The position numbers and the translations under genes were made by a program. A DNA stretch of 11,286 nt. It comes from Gemmatimonadota bacterium (GTDB taxonomy: Bacteria > Gemmatimonadota > Gemmatimonadetes > Gemmatimonadales > GWC2-71-9). Shown piece after piece: positions 6,634 through 11,286 of the stretch; position 1 is the first letter of the stretch; every line of letters starts with the position of its first letter. Under the pieces are notes generated by a model, which had not been told where the DNA came from, made no database searches, and saw nothing but the letters and a program-made list of their open reading frames with translations. Location of the stretch: assembly GCA_003220955.1 (NCBI GenBank), contig QHTW01000065.1:1-11286 (forward strand), given 5' to 3'.

Positions 6634-7706
6634 CGCGAGCTCCGCATTCCGCACGCCCCGAAAAACGCCAGCCAGCCGAACGCCGCGCCGACCGCCCACC
6701 ACGGGAGGGCCACTGCCGTCGGCCGCGCCCTCATAATGGCGTTCCGCCACGCTCCGACCAGCGAGTCCATGCCGACGCCCGCCGCCGCGGCGAGACGTTC
6801 ACCGATCTGAGCGTTTGACTCGAGGAGCCGGCGGTAGGAGTCTCGTCCGCCGAGCCGCACCGCTTCACGAACGATCGTGGCGCGCGCGGCATACGCGAGC
6901 GGTCTCGGCAGTGTACCGACTGGCAGGGTCCGCAGTAATCCGGTGCACGCTGCGTCGCTCAGCGCGAGACAGGCCTGGAAGGCCTGGGCATTCGCGCCAT
7001 GATTGAAGAAGTCCCCGAACGATTCGTTGACGAGCGCGCGACGCTCGGGGGGACTCGGATACCAGCGCTCGAGCAACCCGCTGGTATCGCCGAGCGCCAA
7101 CACGTCGGCGCAGCGGGCGAGCACTCCCAAAAAACACGCTCGCACCGCTTGTGAGGGGGCGGTGACGAGCTGCAGATAGACCGTGCGACGCTCGTCGGCC
7201 GGATCGAGTGAGGGACGCAGCGGCGCGCCGAGCCAGTCGGCGAGCGGCCGGTCGAGCGGCGGGACCGGTACATTGGCCAGTAGCAACGTCGTCGTCCACC
7301 GCAGATCGAGATCCCAGGGCACCTCGAGACCAACGTGGTAAACCGATCGCCGAACCGTTGTGTCCGGATCGATCGCGCGGATGATGTACGGGTATTGGAT
7401 CAGGTCGGCGGCGGCACTGCCATAGAGACTGTCGATCGCGGGCCAGGCGCGTTCGGCAGCCTGGCGCAGGGGAAGGGGCGACCGATTCGCAATGATACGG
7501 AGATGGCCGACGGCAATCGTGTCGCGACCAGCCGTCGCCCGCTCGCGTTCCAGACTATCGGCGACATTCGCGATGGCCTGTGCGTCGCGCCATGCTCGCA
7601 ACAGGCTGTCCGCGCGGCCCTGCAAACGTATCACCACTGTGTCCTGGGCCCACGCGTGTGGCACCAGCATCCAAAGGAAAAGCACCGACGCGAGCGTTCT
7701 AGACAT
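6621..7706 (-). CDS. signal-peptide, C-terminally anchored protein, paralogue of the downstream gene
   Basis: 361-aa protein not assignable to a named family. Signal peptide 1-20 (cleavage after AWA, mature start QDT), extracytoplasmic domain, one C-terminal membrane helix (~333-350) and the tail GMRSSRWRL. LVNESFGDFF (225-234) looks like the NE-x-[FL]-A-[ED]-Y-F segment that supplies the third zinc ligand in gluzincin peptidases (E228), but no HExxH precedes it, so it is probably an inactive relative. Two C-x7-C pairs occur, C191/C199 and C246/C254. It shares with the downstream 395-aa protein AWRDA (38-42), the ACLA-x5-C pair, and a block at 287-320 (GRD, LAAA, W). The ATG at 7706 overlaps the permease stop by 8 nt and has GGATG upstream. 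Position right after an ABC permease suggests a partner or sensor of that transporter; this is inference. Confidence 0.8.
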   Translation of the reverse strand: MSRTLASVLFLWMLVPHAWAQDTVVIRLQGRADSLLRAWRDAQAIANVADSLERERATAGRDTIAVGHLRIIANRSPLPLRQAAERAWPAIDSLYGSAAADLIQYPYIIRAIDPDTTVRRSVYHVGLEVPWDLDLRWTTTLLLANVPVPPLDRPLADWLGAPLRPSLDPADERRTVYLQLVTAPSQAVRACFLGVLARCADVLALGDTSGLLERWYPSPPERRALVNESFGDFFNHGANAQAFQACLALSDAACTGLLRTLPVGTLPRPLAYAARATIVREAVRLGGRDSYRRLLESNAQIGERLAAAAGVGMDSLVGAWRNAIMRARPTAVALPWWAVGAAFGWLAFFGACGMRSSRWRL

Positions 7707-8364
7707 CGATGAGCATCCAACGACCGGTGAAGACGGCCAGCGGGCCTGGTCCTTGCAACAGCACGACTTGGAGCGCGCCGAGCAGGTCCCATTCCAGGTT
7801 CGCCACGCTCGCAATGACCTGCACGAGCACGACCACGGCGATCGCGCCCAGGATGATCCCCGCCGTGCGCGCCGTTCCCGCCGACACGGCAAAGAAGACG
7901 GAATACGCGACGAACACCGCCAACGCGAATCGCACGGTGAGCGCGATCGGATACGCCTGCAGTCCCGGCGGGAGCGTCGCCATGACCGTCCCCAGCAGCG
8001 CCCCAATCAGCACCGCGGCAATGGGGGCCGCGAGGAGCGCCAGTCCCGCGCCGAACCGCAAACCCACGTACTGCCAGCGGGGCAGCGGCAACGTCAGCGC
8101 ATGGATGTGGCGGCCCCGGTGATCCGCGGCCCAGGCCGCGATCGCGATCAGCAGGCCGAGCGCCGCCGCGAGCAGGGGATACACCGACCCCCACGACTGC
8201 ACCGCGCGCAACAGCTCCTGTGCCTGCAGCGCGCCGCGATCCGGCCGCGCCGCGCCCTGCAACGACAACAGCGGCATTGCAAATCCGGCCACCGTCCCGA
8301 GAACCACGATGAGCCGAGACCATTTCCATTGCGCATAGAGCACAGCACGGAACATCCCGCTCAT
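7699..8364 (-). CDS. ABC transporter permease (ABC-2-like, YtrC/D-type)
   Basis: 221-aa integral membrane protein with about five or six helices, roughly 16-35, 61-80, 99-125, 136-161, 166-190 and a weaker C-terminal hydrophobic stretch (195-212). The loop DHRGRHIHALTLPLPRWQYV (81-100) has the layout of ABC-2-type permeases in which a charged segment and LP-x-x-R-x-x-Y/W sit between helices 2 and 3 and contact the ATPase. The ATG at 8364 overlaps the ATPase stop (ATGA), so the two proteins are made as a pair; the only ATPase and the only permease here would give an ATPase dimer with a permease dimer. The same frame is open upstream to 8679 but that overlaps the ATPase gene. Substrate cannot be read from the sequence; the context (GntR/YtrA regulator, exported partners) favours an exporter or envelope-stress system. 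Confidence 0.85.
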   Translation of the reverse strand: MSGMFRAVLYAQWKWSRLIVVLGTVAGFAMPLLSLQGAARPDRGALQAQELLRAVQSWGSVYPLLAAALGLLIAIAAWAADHRGRHIHALTLPLPRWQYVGLRFGAGLALLAAPIAAVLIGALLGTVMATLPPGLQAYPIALTVRFALAVFVAYSVFFAVSAGTARTAGIILGAIAVVVLVQVIASVANLEWDLLGALQVVLLQGPGPLAVFTGRWMLIDV

Positions 8365-9269
8365 ACGCGCACCACCCTTCCCTTTGCGCGGAATCCCCGC
8401 AGCAATTCGACGAATCCCTCCTCGAGATCCAGATCGATCACGTCGCGGACGGACGCGCCCAAGTTCTCGAGGTACGTCGTCATCTCCGGCTCCCAATTGC
8501 CGACGACCCAGTGCTCGCCCGCGCCATTCGATGACTCGCGCGTGAGCAGCTGGAACGGCGGATTGCCGATCTCGGCCGGTGCACCGGTCACGACGAGCCG
8601 CTTGGTCCCGTGTTTGAGCTTTTCCATGGGCGACTCTGTGATCAGTCGCCCGTTGTCCATGACGGCGACCCAGTCGCACACCCGCTCCAGCTCATGCACG
8701 AGATGGCTCGAGATGAAAATCGTGGCGCCGCGCTCGGAGACGTACGTGAGCAGCGCGCTGAGAATGTCGCGCCGGACGACCGGGTCGAGTCCATCCGTGG
8801 GCTCGTCGAGCACGAGCAGCTCGCCGCATTGCGCCAGCGCCAGCAGAATCATGAGCTTCGCTTTCTGGCCCTTCGAAAGACGGCCAAACAACCGCGCTGC
8901 ATCGAGCTCGAAGCGCTCGACCAATTCGGCCGCGCGCGCGCGATCCCACCGGGGATAGAACGCCGCCTGAAAGTCGATCAGCTCACGCACCGTCATGGTC
9001 GCGTCGAGATGCGGCTGCTCCGGGACGTAGCCGATTTGGCCGAGAATGCGAGCGTATTGCGCCGGCATCGGACGCCCGAGGACGGTGATGCGGCCACTCA
9101 CCGGCTGGAGCAGGCCGAGGATAAGTCGAATCGTGGTTGTCTTACCGGAACCGTTCGGCCCAAGGAAGCCGTAGATCGATCCGCTGGGCACGTGGAGATC
9201 GAGCGCCGGGATTTCGAACGCCTTGCCGATGCGGTAATGCAGCCGTTCGATTTCAATGGCATTGGTCAT
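8361..9269 (-). CDS. ABC transporter ATP-binding protein (YtrB-like)
   Basis: 302-aa nucleotide-binding subunit. Visible motifs: Walker A GPNGSGKT (37-44), Q-loop region GYVPEQPHL (80-88), a slightly non-canonical signature LSKGQ (131-135), Walker B LLVLDEPTDGLD (151-162) with catalytic Glu156, and the switch His189 in SSHLVHELE. Residues ~225-302 form a C-terminal extension after the ATPase core (VVTGAPAEIG..., then LENLGASVRDVIDLDLEEGF), as in ABC-2/CcmA-type drug and lantibiotic exporter ATPases. The ATG at 9269 overlaps the GntR-gene stop (ATGA) and follows a GGGGGTG stretch. With the permease immediately downstream it forms the transporter. Family assignment is secure; the transported compound is unknown. 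Confidence 0.95.
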   Translation of the reverse strand: MTNAIEIERLHYRIGKAFEIPALDLHVPSGSIYGFLGPNGSGKTTTIRLILGLLQPVSGRITVLGRPMPAQYARILGQIGYVPEQPHLDATMTVRELIDFQAAFYPRWDRARAAELVERFELDAARLFGRLSKGQKAKLMILLALAQCGELLVLDEPTDGLDPVVRRDILSALLTYVSERGATIFISSHLVHELERVCDWVAVMDNGRLITESPMEKLKHGTKRLVVTGAPAEIGNPPFQLLTRESSNGAGEHWVVGNWEPEMTTYLENLGASVRDVIDLDLEEGFVELLRGFRAKGRVVRV

Positions 9270-9646
9270 GGTGTCTTCACCCCCAGTTCCGCCTCGAGGG
9301 CACGATGCAATTCGGTGAGTGAAACGCCGGAGCGCCGCGCGTCGGCGACGAGCTTACGGACGAGCGCGCTGGCCTGCTGGGAGCGTTCCCGCGCGCGCCG
9401 TCCCGGCGCGAGCTCGCGTACGAACGTGCCGGCGCCATGGCGAATCTCCACAAACCCCTGTGCTTCGAGATCGCGATAGGCCTGGATAATCGTGGCAGGA
9501 TTGACACGGAGCTCCGCCGCGAGCTGCCGCACCGACGGCAACGGCGCGGCACTGCCGAGCGTGCCGGTGGCGATCGCGAGACGGATGCGGTCCGCGATCT
9601 GCACGTATAGAGGAATGGGGCTGCGGGCGTCGATATCGTGAAACAC
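9266..9646 (-). CDS. GntR-family transcriptional regulator, YtrA subfamily
   Basis: 126-aa cytoplasmic DNA-binding protein. It has only the GntR winged helix-turn-helix (about 9-78): IPLYVQIADRIRLAIATG (11-28), the helix-turn-helix LPSVRQLAAELRVNPATIIQ (36-55), AYRDLEAQGFVEIRHGAGTF (56-75) as recognition end and wing, then a short helical tail (~85-122) for dimerisation instead of a large effector domain; this short form next to an ABC ATPase is typical of YtrA. The GTG at 9646 is chosen because family similarity starts at once (FHDIDARSPIPLYVQ) and no usual start codon exists upstream before the operator; its Shine-Dalgarno is weak (GGG 3-5 nt away), so the message may be nearly leaderless. 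As first gene it probably autoregulates the operon through the 9664-9687 inverted repeat; YtrA-type repressors are commonly relieved by cell-wall-active antibiotics or envelope stress in Bacillus. Confidence 0.92.
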   Translation of the reverse strand: MFHDIDARSPIPLYVQIADRIRLAIATGTLGSAAPLPSVRQLAAELRVNPATIIQAYRDLEAQGFVEIRHGAGTFVRELAPGRRARERSQQASALVRKLVADARRSGVSLTELHRALEAELGVKTP

Positions 9647-9663
9647 CGTCCCGTCGCAGTTCC

Positions 9664-9687
9664 AGTGTATTGGTACAGTAATACACT
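9664..9687. promoter_or_regulatory. putative GntR/YtrA operator, perfect inverted repeat
   Basis: AGTGTATT (9664-9671) and AATACACT (9680-9687) are exact reverse complements separated by 8 nt (GGTACAGT). The element is strikingly AT-rich in a GC-rich setting and sits 17 nt upstream of the GntR start. Inverted repeats of this size and composition are usual targets of YtrA-type dimers. It also lies between the divergent GntR operon and the DinB-family gene, so one dimer could affect both. Binding itself is inferred. Confidence 0.75.
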
Positions 9688-9703
9688 TTCCGGGGGCTCG
9701 CAA
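9675..9703 (-). promoter_or_regulatory. candidate sigma-70-like promoter of the leftward operon
   Basis: On the minus strand TTGCGA (complement of 9698-9703, 4 of 6 matches to TTGACA) is 17 nt from TACTGT (complement of 9675-9680, matching the TAxxxT frame). The -10 falls inside the operator, so a bound regulator would block RNA polymerase. Transcription would begin near 9667, giving a leader of about 20 nt. Both hexamers are imperfect, so this is only a candidate. Confidence 0.4.
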
Positions 9704-9742
9704 GCGCGGCCCGCCATGACAGATTTCAGAACGACTCGACAG

Positions 9743-9747
9743 AGGAG
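9743..9747 (+). promoter_or_regulatory. ribosome binding site of the DinB-family gene
   Basis: AGGAG, within AGAGGAG, lies 5 nt before the ATG at 9753. It is the clearest Shine-Dalgarno in the window and fixes that start; most leftward genes instead rely on stop-start overlaps. Confidence 0.85.
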
Positions 9748-9752
9748 CACCA

Positions 9753-10244
9753 ATGAGCGAAAAGCAAGCATTTCTCGCTGCCTGGGACCGCGAGACCGCA
9801 ACGACGATGAAGGTCCTGCGCGCATTTCCGGGCGCGAAAGAGAGCCTCAAGCCCCACGACTCCTGCCGCAGCGCCAAAGATCTTGCCTGGGCTTTCGTGT
9901 TCGAAGGCGTCGGCGGCGCGCAGGCGGTGCAGGACGACATGAAATTCCCACCGCCGAACATGCCGGCCATGCCTTCGAGCTGGCAGGGCATGGTCGGAGA
10001 AGTCGAAAAGGCATTGAAGGGATTCAGCGACAAGGTGCGGAAGGCGGATGAATCGCAGCTCAACACGACGGTCAAGTTCATGACCGGCCCGAAGCAAATG
10101 AGTGATCTGCGGCGCCTCGACGTGCTGTGGATGATGCTCAACGATCAGATCCACCACCGCGGGCAGTTCTCGGTCTATCTGCGGATGGCCGGTGGCAAGG
10201 TCCCTTCCATCTACGGCCCGTCGAAGGACGAGCCCTGGTCGTGA
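9753..10244 (+). CDS. DinB-family four-helix protein
   Basis: 163-aa protein of the DinB/YfiT superfamily, compact four-helix-bundle proteins that often bind a metal and in some lineages act as thiol-dependent transferases. Recognisable parts are LKPHDSCRSAKDLAW (32-46), typical of the second-helix start, and the C-terminal block WMMLNDQIHHRGQFSVYLRM (126-145) followed by GGKVPSIYGPS (147-157). The metal site is non-canonical: where many members have His after LAW there is Ala47, and in the His-x3-His pattern before RGQ the first position is Asp131, leaving His134/His135. The gene is divergent from the GntR operon and lies 58 nt upstream of ada, in the same direction, so the two may be cotranscribed. 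Catalytic role is not determinable. Start is fixed by AGGAG at 9743-9747. Confidence 0.9.
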   Translation: MSEKQAFLAAWDRETATTMKVLRAFPGAKESLKPHDSCRSAKDLAWAFVFEGVGGAQAVQDDMKFPPPNMPAMPSSWQGMVGEVEKALKGFSDKVRKADESQLNTTVKFMTGPKQMSDLRRLDVLWMMLNDQIHHRGQFSVYLRMAGGKVPSIYGPSKDEPWS

Positions 10245-10302
10245 GGGTTTGAGCGCAAAAAACGGATAGAACTCGAGTGGCGCTCTGATTACGTTCTCCT
10301 CC
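10245..10302 (+). other. intergenic gap between DinB-family gene and ada
   Basis: 58 nt with an A-rich patch (AAAAAA at 10257-10262) and the candidate Ada box. There is no hairpin plus T-run that would terminate transcription after the DinB-family gene, and no Shine-Dalgarno before ada. Confidence 0.6.
10252..10258 (+). promoter_or_regulatory. candidate Ada box upstream of ada
   Basis: AGCGCAA matches the core of the E. coli Ada-binding sequence AAAGCGCAA, with flanks TTTG and AAAA. It lies 44 nt before the ada ATG, in the short gap after the DinB-family gene. If transcription starts at or just before the ATG (a TGATTA -10-like hexamer is at 10286-10291), the box would sit near -45 to -50, where methylated Ada activates its own promoter in E. 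coli. Seven bases are a short match, so confidence is limited. Confidence 0.4.
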
Positions 10303-11286
10303 ATGAGCCCCACCGAGCGCTGGCAGGCCGTGTTGGCAAGAGATCGCCGGTTCGATGGCGCATTCGTGTATGCGGTGCGCTCGACCGGGATCTATTGCCG
10401 TCCATCCTGTGCCAGCCGGCGGCCGCGCCGTACCCAGGTGACGTTCTTCCCTATCCCCGAAGCGGCGGAGCGCGAGGGCTTTCGCGCCTGCCGCCGCTGC
10501 CACCCCGCCGCAACGAACGGGAGCGACCCCGCAGTCGCGCTGGTGCGCGAGGCGTGCCAAGCGATCGCGGCCGGCGAGCCGTTACGGGGCGACACGCGCC
10601 GGCTCGCACGCGCGTTCAAGCGAGTGCTTGGGATCACACCGCGAGCCTACGCCGAGGTGCGCCGGGTGTCGCGCTTCAAACAGGAATTGAAACGGAGGAA
10701 ACACGTGAGTCCCGCACTCTACGAAGCCGGCTACGGCTCCTCGAGCCGCGTGTACGAACACACGCACGCGCACCTAGGCATGACGCCAGCCAAGTATGCG
10801 CGGGGTGGGGCCGGCGTGGGCATCGCCTATGTCACGGTGCCGACATCGCTGGGACGACTGCTGGTCGCGGCCACCGAGCGCGGCGTCTGTCGAGTCGCGC
10901 TCGGCGACAATGCCGGAGCGCTCGAGCAAGATCTGCTCGCCGAGTTTCCCGGGGCGCGGGTCGTGCAGGACAAGAGCGGCAAGCTGCACGGTTGGGTCAC
11001 GTCGATTCTGGCGTACCTCGACGGCCGCGCGCCGGATCTCGATCTCCCACTCGACATTCGCGCGACAGCATTTCAGCGCCGGGTATGGCAGGAGCTGCAG
11101 CGGATCCCGTTTGGCCAGACGCGGACGTACGGCGACGTGGCGAGGCGAATCGGCACTCCGAAAGCGACGCGCGCGGTAGCGCAGGCGTGCGCTAATAATC
11201 CGGTAGCGCTGGTGATTCCGTGCCATCGAGTTGTTCGAGAGGACGGGGAGCTTGGTGGGTATCGGTGGGGGCTTCAGCGAAAGCGA
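10303..11286 (+). CDS. ada: bifunctional Ada: methylphosphotriester/O6-methylguanine repair protein and regulator, C terminus cut
   Basis: 328 codons are present; about 10-15 residues remain beyond the edge. Domain 1 (1-~72) is the Ada zinc domain: GIYCRPSCASRRPRR and ACRRCHP give Cys32, Cys36, Cys63 and Cys66, matching E. coli Cys38/42/69/72; Cys32 is the methyl acceptor for phosphotriesters. Domain 2 (~76-168) is AraC-type: the second helix-turn-helix (SPALYEAGYGSSSRVYEHTH, 136-155, then LGMTPAKYARGG) is intact, but the first is short: EPL (92-94) is followed after two residues by the DTRRLARAFKR segment, about 9 residues fewer than usual. Domain 3 (~174-328) is the O6-alkylguanine transferase, with RIPFGQTRTYGDVA, the Arg-finger region ATRAVAQACANNP and active PCHRVV (Cys307). 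No Shine-Dalgarno precedes the ATG, suggesting a leaderless or weak start. Role: repair of alkylated DNA and adaptive-response activation. Confidence 0.95.
   Translation, partial: MSPTERWQAVLARDRRFDGAFVYAVRSTGIYCRPSCASRRPRRTQVTFFPIPEAAEREGFRACRRCHPAATNGSDPAVALVREACQAIAAGEPLRGDTRRLARAFKRVLGITPRAYAEVRRVSRFKQELKRRKHVSPALYEAGYGSSSRVYEHTHAHLGMTPAKYARGGAGVGIAYVTVPTSLGRLLVAATERGVCRVALGDNAGALEQDLLAEFPGARVVQDKSGKLHGWVTSILAYLDGRAPDLDLPLDIRATAFQRRVWQELQRIPFGQTRTYGDVARRIGTPKATRAVAQACANNPVALVIPCHRVVREDGELGGYRWGLQRKR

Noticed and set aside
7492..8958. 488-residue plus-strand open frame opposite the ABC genes
   Set aside because: Extremely Arg/Ser/His-rich, no domain, and antisense to an ABC ATPase and permease with intact motifs.
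9647..10313. Minus-strand open frames across the DinB-family gene, including an N-terminal extension of the GntR regulator
   Set aside because: The DinB-family gene on the plus strand has a strong ribosome binding site and a recognisable fold; the extension would run through the operator and promoter.
1..11286. tRNA, rRNA, CRISPR, transposase or phage genes
   Set aside because: Nothing resembling these was found on either strand; the space is almost entirely filled by protein genes of uniform composition.

Overview
This 11.3-kb window is very GC-rich bacterial chromosome with almost no non-coding DNA. Gene content and style (three-gene transhydrogenase, YtrA-type GntR/ABC module, signal-peptide proteins with C-terminal membrane anchors, a DinB-family protein ending in an HHRGQ...IYGPS-type tail, many ATGA overlaps, GTG/TTG starts) suggest an uncultured soil-type lineage such as Gemmatimonadota or a neighbour. 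That placement is inference; there is no rRNA or marker gene to settle it. No tRNA, rRNA, CRISPR, insertion sequence or prophage gene was seen.

Layout: two transcription units diverge from a 106-bp regulatory gap (9647-9752). Leftward (minus strand), thirteen genes run head to tail to the left edge with overlaps or gaps of at most 16 nt: YtrA-type GntR regulator, ABC ATPase, ABC permease, two related membrane-anchored extracytoplasmic proteins, a small secreted Cys-containing protein, a degenerate membrane GGDEF protein, a RidA-family protein, a TIGR01777/YfcH-like SDR protein, a TM2-domain protein, then pntAA, pntAB and pntB (pntB cut by the window edge). Rightward (plus strand) are a DinB-family protein and a bifunctional Ada-type DNA repair protein/regulator, cut a few residues before its C terminus.

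How it may work: the GntR regulator probably represses its own operon through a perfect 8-bp inverted repeat (24 bp overall) that overlaps the predicted core promoter. The next genes look like an ABC exporter or envelope-stress module with dedicated extracytoplasmic partners; the paired partner proteins share several motifs and look like protease-fold relatives without a HExxH zinc site. The distal half is metabolic: proton-translocating NAD(P) transhydrogenase, which balances NADH and NADPH, with a Rid-type protein and an SDR protein. The tight packing implies translational coupling across the envelope and redox halves, although internal promoters cannot be excluded.

Items worth attention are the paired pseudo-protease-like proteins beside the ABC transporter, two separate conserved domains (GGDEF and the first Ada HTH) that each appear to have lost about 9-10 residues in frame, a candidate Ada-box in front of ada, and a heptamer-based inverted repeat inside pntAA.
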